Assembly (NCBI GenBank): GCA_902635335.1
Contig: CACPNO010000002.1
Location: 1 to 64,000, forward strand
DNA length: 64,000 nucleotides
Reading direction: 5' to 3'
Source of the DNA: an uncultured Pelagibacteraceae bacterium
GTDB lineage: Bacteria; Pseudomonadota; Alphaproteobacteria; Pelagibacterales; Pelagibacteraceae
Position numbers and translations under genes: made by a program. The notes beneath the pieces were generated by a model. The model was not told the origin of the DNA, ran no database searches, and saw nothing but the letters and a program-made list of their open reading frames with translations. Shown here piece after piece: positions 1 through 9,384 of the stretch. The first letter of the stretch is position 1. Each line of letters opens with the position of its first letter.

Positions 1-1
1 T

Positions 2-475
2 TATGTAGTAAACTTTTTTTACGATTTTGGAAGTTTTGATATGATTGGTTCAAGTAAACTCGCACCTTGGTCGATAGTTATAGTTGATACTTGGATGTGG
101 ACGCCTTTTACAATGTTGATTTGTTTAGCCGGTCTTAGATCAGTTCCAAATTATTTATATGAGGCTGCTGAAGTTGATAGAGCTAGTAAATGGCAACAAT
201 TTATATACATCACACTACCATCTGTATTACCATTTTTATTATTGGCTTTGTTATTTAGAGGGATTGAGAATTTCAAAATGTTCGACATGGTCGTTGAACT
301 TACATCTGGTGGCCCTGGTTCAGCTACAGAGCTCGCCTCAATCAATTTAAAAAGAGAAGCATTTGAAAAATGGAAAACTGGTTACAGTTCAGCTTTTGCT
401 GTCATTTTATTTGTAACTATTTTTGGTTTTGGAAATGTATATGTAAAAGTAATGAATAAAATAAAGGAACGCTGA
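2..475 (+). CDS. ABC transporter permease (sugar/polyol type), 5' end truncated by window edge
   Basis: Frame is open from base 2 upstream of the listed ATG; EAAxxD...P loop (YEAAEVDRASKWQQFIYITLPSVLP) typical of MalF/UgpA-type permeases; followed by second permease and ATPases. Confidence 0.85.
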   Translation, partial: YVVNFFYDFGSFDMIGSSKLAPWSIVIVDTWMWTPFTMLICLAGLRSVPNYLYEAAEVDRASKWQQFIYITLPSVLPFLLLALLFRGIENFKMFDMVVELTSGGPGSATELASINLKREAFEKWKTGYSSAFAVILFVTIFGFGNVYVKVMNKIKER

Positions 476-1419
476 TGGATACATCCAGATCATATTTAGA
501 ACCTTCATCGTTTTCAAAGAAACTTGCTGCAACAATTATTATTATTTATACAGTAATAACATTGATACCTATTTCTTGGATGGTAATGACAAGTTTTAAG
601 AATGTTAATAGTGCAATTTCTTATCCACCTGAAGTACTGTTTGAACCATCTTTAGAGGGATATGTTAACTTGTTCACTAATAGATCAAGGCAATCTCAGG
701 AATATCTTGACTCTTTACCAGCTCCAGAAACTTGGTATGAAGAATTAGTTAGAAGTAGAGAAATGGTCATAACGGGGCCATCAAAATTTTTAGGTAGATA
801 CTCAAATTCAATGATAATTGGCTTTGGGTCAACTTTTGCATCCGTATTTTTGGGTGCATTAGCGGCTTATGCTTTCTCGAGATTTAGAGTTCCATTGAAA
901 GATGATTTATTATTTTTTATTCTTTCTACCAGGATGTTTCCACCAATAGCGGTGGCTGTTCCAATATTCATTATGTATAGAAAATTAGGATTAGGGGATA
1001 CTCACCTTGGAATGATCATATTATATACAGTCGTAAATTTAAGTTTAGCAGTATGGCTATTAAAAGGATTTATGGATGAAATTCCTAAAGAATACGAAGA
1101 AGCAGCTATGATTGATGGATATTCTAGACTTCAAGCGTTCTTTAAAGTTGTTCTTCCACAAGCGATGACCGGTATTGCTGCAACAGCAATTTTTTGCATG
1201 ATTTTTTCATGGAACGAATATGCATTTGCTGTTCTCCTCACTCAATTTAACGCACAAACAGCTCCACCATTCATCCCGACAATCATAGGAGAAGGAGGTT
1301 TGGATTGGCCTGCTATTGGGGCTGGTACAACTTTATTTTTATTACCAGTAATGATTTTTACAATTATTTTAAGAAAACACCTTTTGAGAGGTATTACTTT
1401 TGGAGCAGTGAGAAAATAA
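475..1419 (+). CDS. Carbohydrate ABC transporter permease (MalG/UgpE type)
   Basis: EAA motif 'EIPKEYEEAAMIDGYSRLQAFFKVVLPQAMTGI'; ATGA overlap with previous gene. Confidence 0.88.
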   Translation: MDTSRSYLEPSSFSKKLAATIIIIYTVITLIPISWMVMTSFKNVNSAISYPPEVLFEPSLEGYVNLFTNRSRQSQEYLDSLPAPETWYEELVRSREMVITGPSKFLGRYSNSMIIGFGSTFASVFLGALAAYAFSRFRVPLKDDLLFFILSTRMFPPIAVAVPIFIMYRKLGLGDTHLGMIILYTVVNLSLAVWLLKGFMDEIPKEYEEAAMIDGYSRLQAFFKVVLPQAMTGIAATAIFCMIFSWNEYAFAVLLTQFNAQTAPPFIPTIIGEGGLDWPAIGAGTTLFLLPVMIFTIILRKHLLRGITFGAVRK

Positions 1420-1610
1420 TGCAAGAAGAAAAATCATTAATGAGAAAAATATTTAGAAGAGTTTACTGGGAAAATTTATCTACAGTATTAATTTTATTAG
1501 GAGTTTTCATGTTGTTGCAACCATTTGCAATGTGGATGTATACTTACTCATTTATTGTAATTTTAGTTGGAACTATAGGTTTCGTAATCACAAGTCACTT
1601 TCCGGATTAA
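1419..1610 (+). CDS. Small (63 aa) two-TM membrane protein inside ABC operon (DUF2160-like by context)
   Basis: MQEEKSLMRKIFRRVYWENLSTVLILLGVFMLLQPFAMWMYTYSFIVILVGTIGFVITSHFPD; ATG at 1419 overlaps the upstream stop (TAATG); immediately followed by ATPase gene. Confidence 0.7.
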   Translation: MQEEKSLMRKIFRRVYWENLSTVLILLGVFMLLQPFAMWMYTYSFIVILVGTIGFVITSHFPD

Positions 1611-1611
1611 T

Positions 1612-2694
1612 ATGTCTAAAATTAAAATAGTAAATTTACAAAAATCATTTGGAGATTTCACTGCAGTTAAAAATTCTAATTTAACAATTAATGATAAAGA
1701 GTTTTTTGTTTTACTTGGCCCATCTGGATGTGGAAAAACAACAACTCTAAGAATGATTGCTGGATTAGAATTACCAACATCAGGAGAAATTTATTTAGGA
1801 GATGAAGAAGTTGGAATGTTAAGAGCATCTGAGAGAGATATTGCCTTCGTTTTTCAATTGTTTGCCCTCTATCCACATATGAATGTAAAAAATAACCTAT
1901 CTTTTCCACTTAAAATGCAAGGTTATTCTAGAAGTGAAATTAAAACTAGAGTTGAAGAAGCGGCAAAACTTTTAAGAATTGATCATATTTTAAACTCCAA
2001 CATTTCTTCTTTATCGGGTGGAGATAGACAACGTGTAGCTCTTGGTAGAGCTTTAGTGAGAAGACCAAAAGCATTTTTAATGGATGAGCCTTTAGGTACT
2101 TTGGATGCAGAATTTAGAGAATTAATGTGTTTAGAACTTAAGAAATTACACATGGATATTGGCGCTACCACTGTTTATGTAACACATGACCAATTAGAGG
2201 CAATGTCATTAGCTGATCGTATTGCCGTAATGGATGGTGGTGAAATTTTACAAGCTGATGAACCTTCAGTAATCTATAATAAACCTGCTACCAAATTTGT
2301 AGCATCATTTATTGGCTCCCCTGGAATGAATTTTATAAGTATTGATCAAGGGATTTCCAATGAACAGTCGACTTTAAATATAGAAGGGACAAATTTTAAT
2401 ATACCTAAACAGTATGAGATATCAAAAGGCAAAAAAAACTCATTTGGTATTCGTCCTGAAAATTTATCTCTTACTAACGAAGATGGTCTTAAAGGTTCAG
2501 TATTTGGAGTTGAATATTTAGGCTCAAGAAAAATTGTAACTGTTAAAACTAATTTTGGAGAAATCAAAGTAAAAACTGATATTTCAACAAGTGTTAAAAT
2601 CAATGAAAACGTTCAAGTAAAACCCTCAAATGATAACATAATTATTTTTGATGGTGAGACTGATAAATCTCTTAAAAGTGAGTTTATGAATTAA
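1612..2694 (+). CDS. ABC transporter ATP-binding protein (UgpC/MalK family)
   Basis: Walker A GPSGCGKTT, signature LSGGDRQRVALGRAL, Walker B FLMDEP, C-terminal TOBE-like region. Confidence 0.9.
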   Translation: MSKIKIVNLQKSFGDFTAVKNSNLTINDKEFFVLLGPSGCGKTTTLRMIAGLELPTSGEIYLGDEEVGMLRASERDIAFVFQLFALYPHMNVKNNLSFPLKMQGYSRSEIKTRVEEAAKLLRIDHILNSNISSLSGGDRQRVALGRALVRRPKAFLMDEPLGTLDAEFRELMCLELKKLHMDIGATTVYVTHDQLEAMSLADRIAVMDGGEILQADEPSVIYNKPATKFVASFIGSPGMNFISIDQGISNEQSTLNIEGTNFNIPKQYEISKGKKNSFGIRPENLSLTNEDGLKGSVFGVEYLGSRKIVTVKTNFGEIKVKTDISTSVKINENVQVKPSNDNIIIFDGETDKSLKSEFMN

Positions 2695-3701
2695 TGGCAA
2701 AAATAGAATTAAAAAATTTATCTAAAACCTATAATAAAAAAATTGAGGCCTTACATGATATAAATTTTACCATTGAGGATGGTCAGTTTTTTGTTTTATT
2801 AGGCCCCTCTGGTGCTGGAAAAACTACTACATTAAGATGTATTGCTGGATTAGAGAAAATAGATAATGGAAGTATTCTATTTAACGATGAGTCCGTAACC
2901 GAAGATCAACCAGCATCAAGAGATGTTTGTTTTGTGTTTCAACAATACTCTTTATATCCTCACTATAGTGTTTATGAAAATTTAGCATTCCCTTTAAGAT
3001 CTCCAATGAGAAAATTACCTGAGGATGAAATTAAAACTAAGGTTGAGAATATTGCAAGTATGTTAAAGATTTCAAATAAGCTAAATAATAAAGCTACACA
3101 ATTATCTGGTGGTGAGATGCAAAGAGTTGCAATTGGACGTGCGCTAGTTCGTGAGCCAAATTTATACTTGATGGATGAACCGTTATCCTCTCTAGATGCC
3201 AAATTAAGAGAGAGTTTAAGGGTTGAATTAAAAAACATTCAAACCAATCTAAATGCAACAATACTTTATGTTACACATGATCAAGCAGAAGCCACTACTT
3301 TAGCAGATAAAATTGGAGTTTTAAAAGAAGGCCATTTAGTGCAAATAGGTACTCCTGAAGAGATATATGAAAATCCAAATTCTATATATGTTTCGCAAAG
3401 ATTGGGTTCGCCAAAAATCAATATTCTTCCTGGAACCTTACTTGGAATGGATAGTGTACCTACTTTTGGTATAAGACCTGAGAATATTACAATAGGAAAT
3501 GGTAACCATTCAGCCAAAATTATCTCAATTGAAAATCTAGGCTCTGAAACAGTAGTTGCTTTAAATTTTAAAGACCAAGAAATACTTGTGTCAATTCAAG
3601 GTAATTATAAATCATCAATAAATGAGACAATTAATTTTGACATCAACAATGAAAAAGTTTTAAAATTTGATCAAGAAGGAAACAGAATTTATGAGCGTTA
3701 G
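2694..3701 (+). CDS. ABC transporter ATP-binding protein (UgpC/MalK family), second subunit
   Basis: Walker A GPSGAGKTT, signature LSGGEMQRVAIGRAL, LMDEPLSSLDAKLRE. Confidence 0.9.
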   Translation: MAKIELKNLSKTYNKKIEALHDINFTIEDGQFFVLLGPSGAGKTTTLRCIAGLEKIDNGSILFNDESVTEDQPASRDVCFVFQQYSLYPHYSVYENLAFPLRSPMRKLPEDEIKTKVENIASMLKISNKLNNKATQLSGGEMQRVAIGRALVREPNLYLMDEPLSSLDAKLRESLRVELKNIQTNLNATILYVTHDQAEATTLADKIGVLKEGHLVQIGTPEEIYENPNSIYVSQRLGSPKINILPGTLLGMDSVPTFGIRPENITIGNGNHSAKIISIENLGSETVVALNFKDQEILVSIQGNYKSSINETINFDINNEKVLKFDQEGNRIYER

Positions 3702-4317
3702 TTTTTTAATTTCTCAAGCAAAGGGTGTCCAAAAAGTTATAGATGAAAATTCTGCTGAAATAGAGGTTCTTGATCAAAAAATTGGAGATGGAGACCATAT
3801 TTTTAACATTCAAAGAGGTTTAAAGTTAGTTGTTGAACTTGAAGATTCAATCAAAGATTTACCATTAGCCAAAGCTTTAAATATGATAGCAATGAAAGTT
3901 TTGTCAGGTATCGGTGGATCATCAGGCGCATTATTTGGAACTTTTTTTATGACCTTGGCTAAATCTCCTGATCTAGATAAAGATGTTGATTTTAATAAAG
4001 CATGTGAAATGATTATTAGTGGAATTAAAGCCATGAAAGAAAGAGGAAAAGCTGATGTTGGAGAAAAGACAATGATGGATGTTTTAATACCAGTTTCAGA
4101 TAAACTTAACGAATTAAAAAATGAAAGTGAATTTAAATCAGGTTTAAATGAAGTAATAAAAATTGCTGAAGAAAGAATGTTGTCCACAAAAGATATGTTA
4201 GCCACAAAAGGTAGAGCTTCTTTTTTAGGTGAACGTGCAAAAGGACATATAGATCCTGGAGCCCGTTCTTCACAGCTTATAATCGATACAATTTGTAAAT
4301 CAGTAATTAATAATTAG
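3691..4317 (+). CDS. dhaL: Dihydroxyacetone kinase subunit L-like protein (DhaL)
   Basis: DhaL motifs KIGDGDHIFNIQRG, SGIGGSSGALFGTFF, KGRASFLGERAKGHIDPGARSS; ATG at 3691 preferred over ORF start 3667. Confidence 0.85.
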   Translation: MSVSFLISQAKGVQKVIDENSAEIEVLDQKIGDGDHIFNIQRGLKLVVELEDSIKDLPLAKALNMIAMKVLSGIGGSSGALFGTFFMTLAKSPDLDKDVDFNKACEMIISGIKAMKERGKADVGEKTMMDVLIPVSDKLNELKNESEFKSGLNEVIKIAEERMLSTKDMLATKGRASFLGERAKGHIDPGARSSQLIIDTICKSVINN

Positions 4318-4325
4318 GAGGGAAA

Positions 4326-5318
4326 ATGAAAAAATTTATTAATAATAACGATGATTTTTTAAAAGAGAGCCTTACAGGTTTTGGTAAGGCACATAGCGGC
4401 ATTATAAACGTCAATCTAGACCCAAGTTTTGTTTCAAGAAAAAATAAAACCAAAGATGGAAAAGTCTCCCTAATTTCAGGTGGCGGAAGTGGTCATGAAC
4501 CAATGCATGGAGGATTTGTTGGTCATGGAATGTTAGATGCTGCATGCCCAGGTTTTGTATTTTCAGCACCAACGCCTGATCAAATGCAAGCAGCAGCAGA
4601 ACATGTTGATAGTGGTGCAGGGGTTTTATTTATTGTTAAAAATTATTCTGGAGACATAATGAACTTTCAAATGGGAGCTGAAATGTACTCTGGCAAAAAT
4701 GATAGTATTGTCACTAACGATGATGTTGCTGTTGAAGACTCTACATTTACTACCGGTAGAAGAGGTGTTGCAGCAACTGTATTAGTAGAAAAAATAGTTG
4801 GATCCTTAGCTGAAAATAGCGGATCACTCGAAGAATGTAAAAAACTTGGTGAAAAAGTAAATAAAAACGCTGGTACGATGGGAGTTGCATTTACAAGCTG
4901 CACTGTACCTGCTGCAGGAAAACCTACTTTCGATATAGGCGATGATGAAATGGAGTTTGGTGTAGGGATCCATGGTGAGCCAGGAAGAAAAAGAGAGAAA
5001 ATTCAACCCTCAAAAACGATTGTAGGAAATATTCTTGAAGCTATTTTAGATAATTTAAAACCAGAAAAAAATCAAAAGAATTTACTTTTCGTAAATGGAA
5101 TGGGAGGCACTCCTTTAACAGAATTATATTTAGTTTATGAGGATGCATGTCAAATTTTGCAATCAAAGGGTGTTCAAGTAACAAAAAGTTTAGTTGGAAA
5201 TTATTGTACATCACTTGAAATGCAAGGTGCTTCAATTACTCTTCTCAAATGTGATGATGAAATCTTAAAGCATTGGGACTCCCCAGTTCATACAGCGGCG
5301 ATGAGATGGGGAATGTAA
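4326..5318 (+). CDS. dhaK: Dihydroxyacetone kinase subunit K-like protein (DhaK)
   Basis: SGGGSGHEPMHGGFVG, KNYSGDIMNFQMG, active-site His region FGVGIHGEPGRKR. Confidence 0.9.
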   Translation: MKKFINNNDDFLKESLTGFGKAHSGIINVNLDPSFVSRKNKTKDGKVSLISGGGSGHEPMHGGFVGHGMLDAACPGFVFSAPTPDQMQAAAEHVDSGAGVLFIVKNYSGDIMNFQMGAEMYSGKNDSIVTNDDVAVEDSTFTTGRRGVAATVLVEKIVGSLAENSGSLEECKKLGEKVNKNAGTMGVAFTSCTVPAAGKPTFDIGDDEMEFGVGIHGEPGRKREKIQPSKTIVGNILEAILDNLKPEKNQKNLLFVNGMGGTPLTELYLVYEDACQILQSKGVQVTKSLVGNYCTSLEMQGASITLLKCDDEILKHWDSPVHTAAMRWGM

Positions 5319-5330
5319 AACTTTTTTTGA

Positions 5331-6482
5331 TCAAATAACAACTAAATCAAGTTTTTGATTGCCAAGTCTTTCGTTACCATTTTCTGTAACTAGGTAAGTT
5401 TCACCTAAGTTCATTGCTAAATTATTTTCAGAATCCATTAATATCATATGCATAAAAAATACATTTCCTGGTTTAATTACATATGGATTTCCAGTGAATA
5501 ACATTGGCCAATCCATCCAATTAGGTGAAAAAGTTGCCCCCAAGGAATAGCCACAAGCATTCATTCTAGAATTTTTATAACCTAAATCATCAAAAGTTTT
5601 TGCATGAATATCATATACTTCACCAACTTTGTTCCCTGGTTTCAATTTATTTTCACAATTATTTAAAGCCTCAATGCAAGCTTCATGCATTTTATAATGT
5701 TTTGGATCAGCTTTTCCAATTGGAATAGTCCGAAACATTGCAGAGTGATAATGTCTGTATGTTCCAGCCCATTCTATAGTCAGTTGATCTTGAGAATTTA
5801 AAATTTGTTTTTCAGCTTGGTATCGACAAAGAAGTGCATTTTTACCAGATCCAATTATAAATTCATTTGCAGGATAATCACCACCTCCCTCAAATATAAC
5901 TTTATTCATTTCAGCTAAAATTTTAGAATCACTTACACCTGCTTTTGCATGTTTCCAAACCTCACTTAAAGCTTTGTCAGCTAAATTCGCTGCCTTTTTT
6001 ACATAATCAATTTCTTCTTTGGATTTTATAACTCTTAATTTAGTAACTAATTCAGAAGTATCTTCTATTGAGCAGTAATTTTCTAAAGATTTATTTAGCC
6101 TTAAAGCATTTCGACCAGTTAATCCGTATGCTTCATATTCAATTCCGATTTTTTTACCCTTTAAATTTAATTCATCTAAAATAAATTTAAGATCTTCAGT
6201 TGGGTTTGATCCATTTTTATCAACCCATATTCTGATATCATTAATATTTGATGTATTTTGTGCTTGTCTTAAATCTGGAGCTCTTGTTAATAAAATTATA
6301 TTACCTTTTTGATCCAAAACTAATGTTTGAAAAAAAACGTACCCGAATGTGTCATATCCAGTGAGCCAATACATCGACTCCTGCCTAAACATAAGGAGAG
6401 CATCTAATTTTTCTTCTTTTAAAAGTTTAATTATCTTATCTTTTCTACTTTTGAATTCTTCTACAGAAAAATGAAGACCCAT
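5331..6482 (-). CDS. M24-family (pita-bread) protein: creatinase / Xaa-Pro dipeptidase-like hydrolase, possibly EutD/DoeA-like
   Basis: N-terminal creatinase-like domain plus M24 fold pattern (RVIKSKEEIDYVKKAANLADKAL, HSAMFRTIPIG, CGYSLGATFSPNW), without canonical metal ligands. Confidence 0.75.
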   Translation of the reverse strand: MGLHFSVEEFKSRKDKIIKLLKEEKLDALLMFRQESMYWLTGYDTFGYVFFQTLVLDQKGNIILLTRAPDLRQAQNTSNINDIRIWVDKNGSNPTEDLKFILDELNLKGKKIGIEYEAYGLTGRNALRLNKSLENYCSIEDTSELVTKLRVIKSKEEIDYVKKAANLADKALSEVWKHAKAGVSDSKILAEMNKVIFEGGGDYPANEFIIGSGKNALLCRYQAEKQILNSQDQLTIEWAGTYRHYHSAMFRTIPIGKADPKHYKMHEACIEALNNCENKLKPGNKVGEVYDIHAKTFDDLGYKNSRMNACGYSLGATFSPNWMDWPMLFTGNPYVIKPGNVFFMHMILMDSENNLAMNLGETYLVTENGNERLGNQKLDLVVI

Positions 6483-7252
6483 TAATTGATAGTTGTTCTA
6501 ACAGTACCAAGTTTGTCTACTTTACCAATGTATTCGCCTTTGCTTTTAATTGGAACCACACCAACTGTTGAGCCGGTAAATACATAAAAATCTTTATCTA
6601 AAGAAACTTTCTCTTTTCTTATTTTGTTAAGAACAAATTTCAAAGAATTTAGTGGGTTTACATAAACAGTATTTGTATTGCCGTTTACGTTTAATCCTTT
6701 TTTATTTTTTAAATTTGTTTTTAAATTGCTAAAATTTATTTTTTTAAATTTTTTCTTAGCTCCAACAATAAATTTAATATTCACACCAAAGTCACTACAT
6801 AAATCACCTAAATATTTAATACCTTTTTTTCTCTGTCTAAATCCAACAACCTCAATGCAAGGACCCATATGAGTAATAAATTTTGTTATATTTTTTGAAT
6901 TTAATTTCCCTTTATAGTCAAAAAATTTTTTTTTAATTATATAATAAACCTCTACTTCAGTACCTAAAGCATATTTATTAATTTTTACTCTTCCTCCAGA
7001 TTTAATCAAATTTTTTCCAAATACAGTAGAATGAAATGGCTCTTTTTCTTTTAACTTTTTTAAGAGAGCAATTATTGTACCCCCAGCCTTAAAACCAACT
7101 TTAGTATCCTTTATTTTACTTTCGCATAATAGTCTTAGTTTATGTGCTAATTTTATATTCTTACAGAATTTTTCAGGAATTGGATTGATAAGTTTATTGC
7201 TATTATAAGCCTCAACTAATTTTTTTGATACTGATTGAATATCATTTTTCAT
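6482..7252 (-). CDS. 2-keto-4-pentenoate hydratase / fumarylacetoacetate hydrolase-superfamily protein
   Basis: Overall pattern (VGFKAG, FTGSTVGVVPIKSKGEYIGKVDKLGTVRTTI) resembles MhpD/HpaH-type hydratases; start/stop overlap with M24 gene. Confidence 0.65.
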   Translation of the reverse strand: MKNDIQSVSKKLVEAYNSNKLINPIPEKFCKNIKLAHKLRLLCESKIKDTKVGFKAGGTIIALLKKLKEKEPFHSTVFGKNLIKSGGRVKINKYALGTEVEVYYIIKKKFFDYKGKLNSKNITKFITHMGPCIEVVGFRQRKKGIKYLGDLCSDFGVNIKFIVGAKKKFKKINFSNLKTNLKNKKGLNVNGNTNTVYVNPLNSLKFVLNKIRKEKVSLDKDFYVFTGSTVGVVPIKSKGEYIGKVDKLGTVRTTIN

Positions 7253-7261
7253 ATTTATAGC

Positions 7262-8050
7262 CTATTGAAGAACTGTCATTGGATCAAGCCTTGTTTGAAA
7301 CCAATTTATTCTAAAATCTAAATGTGGACCAGTTGATCTACCTGTTGAACCAACAGTTCCAATTATATCTCCTTTTTTAATCAAATCTCCAACTTCAACC
7401 ATCACATTCTCAAGATGAGAGTAAATTGTTGATATACCATGACCATGATCCATAATAATGGTACCTCCAGTGTAATAAAGGTCATTTTCAGCCATCGTGA
7501 CAACCCCAGTACAAGAGGATTTAATCTCTGTTCCTTTTTTTGCTGCAATATCTATACCGTAATGAGGCCATCTTGGTTTACCATTGAGAATTCTTTGGCT
7601 TCCATAAACTCCACTTATTATACCCTCAACTGGCATAATAAATTTTTCAGAAAAAAAAGTTAAATTGGAGTTAATTGCTCTAGCTTCTCCAATTTTCCCA
7701 TTTTCTTTTTTAATTCTTTTATAAACAGAATCAGGTGGTGTTACTTTATTTTCAGGCAATCCATCAATTCTCTGAATGTTATACTTACGTTTAAAAACTT
7801 TTTTGACTATTTTCTTTGATTTACCGTTAGTAATTTTTGTTATCAAAACATCGAACTTCCTATCTCGATCAATTCCAAAAACAAAATAACCATCATCTGA
7901 TACTTTGACATCTTTTTTATCAATTATTATTTTTGAATTAGGATCTGTTTTTCCTAAAATAAAATGACCTTGAATAAATTTACCATCAAATTCAATTGCA
8001 AAAATATTTGTTGGAAAAAAAATTGCTAGTATTAGCAACAGTTTTTTCAT
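7262..8050 (-). CDS. M23-family (LytM domain) peptidoglycan peptidase-like exported protein
   Basis: Signal peptide MKKLLLILAIFFPTNIFA; WPHYGIDIAAKKGTEI and GSTGRSTGPHLDFRINW LytM motifs; ATG at 8050 overlapping SDR stop. Confidence 0.85.
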   Translation of the reverse strand: MKKLLLILAIFFPTNIFAIEFDGKFIQGHFILGKTDPNSKIIIDKKDVKVSDDGYFVFGIDRDRKFDVLITKITNGKSKKIVKKVFKRKYNIQRIDGLPENKVTPPDSVYKRIKKENGKIGEARAINSNLTFFSEKFIMPVEGIISGVYGSQRILNGKPRWPHYGIDIAAKKGTEIKSSCTGVVTMAENDLYYTGGTIIMDHGHGISTIYSHLENVMVEVGDLIKKGDIIGTVGSTGRSTGPHLDFRINWFQTRLDPMTVLQ

Positions 8051-8808
8051 TATTTTGCTGTCCATCCTCCATCTATCAGAATAGATGATCCAGTTATCAT
8101 TGCAGCAGCATCTGATGCTAAAAAACATACAGCTGTAGCTACATCACTCTCTTTAGCTGCTTTGCCCATAGGAATATTGCCTAAAGCCAAATTTTTGAAT
8201 TTTTTATTTTTAAAAAATTTTTTTACCATAGGAGTTTCAACAAATGTCGGGGCAACTGTATTTACTCTAATATTTTTCGTTGCTAACTCTACACCCATAC
8301 CCTTTGTTAAACCTTCAATTCCAAATTTAGTCATATTGTAAATATTTCTACCGGACATGCCAACATGACCGAGTTGAGATGACATATTTATAATTGATCC
8401 AGCTCTTTTTTTATTTTTAATCATTTTCTTTACAACTAACTGTGCAACATTAAAGGCAGCTTTTAAGTTTAGATCTACCAAATAATTCATACTTTGCTGT
8501 TTTATTTTCTCAAATGGTTCTGGAATATTAGTCCCTGCATTATTTACAAGAATATCAATAATTTTTATTTTTTTTAATTTTTCCTGTAATTCGCTGTAGT
8601 TCATTACATCACAATTAATTTTGATTAATTTACTTTTGACCTTTTTTATGTCTTTTTCTAATTTATCAAGATCAGAGGATGTTCTGCTCAAACCAATAAT
8701 TGTTGCGCCTGCTTCAGCTAATGCAATTGAACAAGCGCGTCCTAAGCCTTTACCTGCTCCTGTTACAAGAGCATATTTCCCTTTAAGATTAATTTTTTTC
8801 AAATACAT
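8050..8808 (-). CDS. SDR-family NAD(P)-dependent oxidoreductase
   Basis: TGAGKGLGRACSIALAEAGA, NNAGTN, S...YxxxK (GRNIYNMTKFGIEGLTKGM). Confidence 0.9.
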   Translation of the reverse strand: MYLKKINLKGKYALVTGAGKGLGRACSIALAEAGATIIGLSRTSSDLDKLEKDIKKVKSKLIKINCDVMNYSELQEKLKKIKIIDILVNNAGTNIPEPFEKIKQQSMNYLVDLNLKAAFNVAQLVVKKMIKNKKRAGSIINMSSQLGHVGMSGRNIYNMTKFGIEGLTKGMGVELATKNIRVNTVAPTFVETPMVKKFFKNKKFKNLALGNIPMGKAAKESDVATAVCFLASDAAAMITGSSILIDGGWTAK

Positions 8809-9384
8809 TTAAATAAATAACTTGATGTCCGTATAAATTAAATCAATTGCAACAAATAATATAGCAAATAAACCAACCCAAGCTATCCATTTGTATTCTT
8901 TAATCCATCGAGAAATTAATGTTGCAGCAGTTGCCATTAATATAATTGATAAAACAAGACCAAAAACTAATAAAAAGTAATGATCTTTGGCAGCACCTGC
9001 TACGCCCAATACATTATCTAAACTCATAGTAAAATCAGCTAACAAAACAGTCCAAATTGCTTTAAGCATTGATGAACTATCTACTTTGATGTTTTCCTCG
9101 TCACTCTGTGAATTTTTAATTACATCAACATAAAGCTTGTAAACTATGTATAACAACAACAAACCCCCTAAAAGTCTAAGGCCTGTTATTTGTAAAAGGT
9201 AAGCAGTTATGAGCGTTAATAAAATTCTTAATATTACTGCTCCACCAATTCCCCAGAAAATTATTTTTTTTCTTTGTTCTGGAGGGAACTTCGATGCAAC
9301 CATTCCTATAATAATGGCATTATCTCCAGCGAGAATTAAATCAATAAATATTATTTGAAAAAAAATTGTAATTTCTTCTGTCAT
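8809..9384 (-). CDS. TerC-family integral membrane protein (YjbE-type)
   Basis: IDLILAGDNAIIIGMVASKFPPEQRKKIIFWGIGGAVILRI and LLADFTMSLDNVLGVAGAAKDH motifs. Confidence 0.88.
   Translation of the reverse strand: MTEEITIFFQIIFIDLILAGDNAIIIGMVASKFPPEQRKKIIFWGIGGAVILRILLTLITAYLLQITGLRLLGGLLLLYIVYKLYVDVIKNSQSDEENIKVDSSSMLKAIWTVLLADFTMSLDNVLGVAGAAKDHYFLLVFGLVLSIILMATAATLISRWIKEYKWIAWVGLFAILFVAIDLIYTDIKLFI

Noticed and set aside
1305-1610. 101-aa ORF starting inside the second permease
   Set aside because: First 38 residues are out-of-frame permease sequence; real start is ATG at 1419.
1688-1909. Antisense ORF inside ABC ATPase gene (and similar at 1983-2171, 2346-2603, 2972-3238, 3810-4205)
   Set aside because: Low-complexity shadow ORFs opposite strong coding genes; no recognisable domain.
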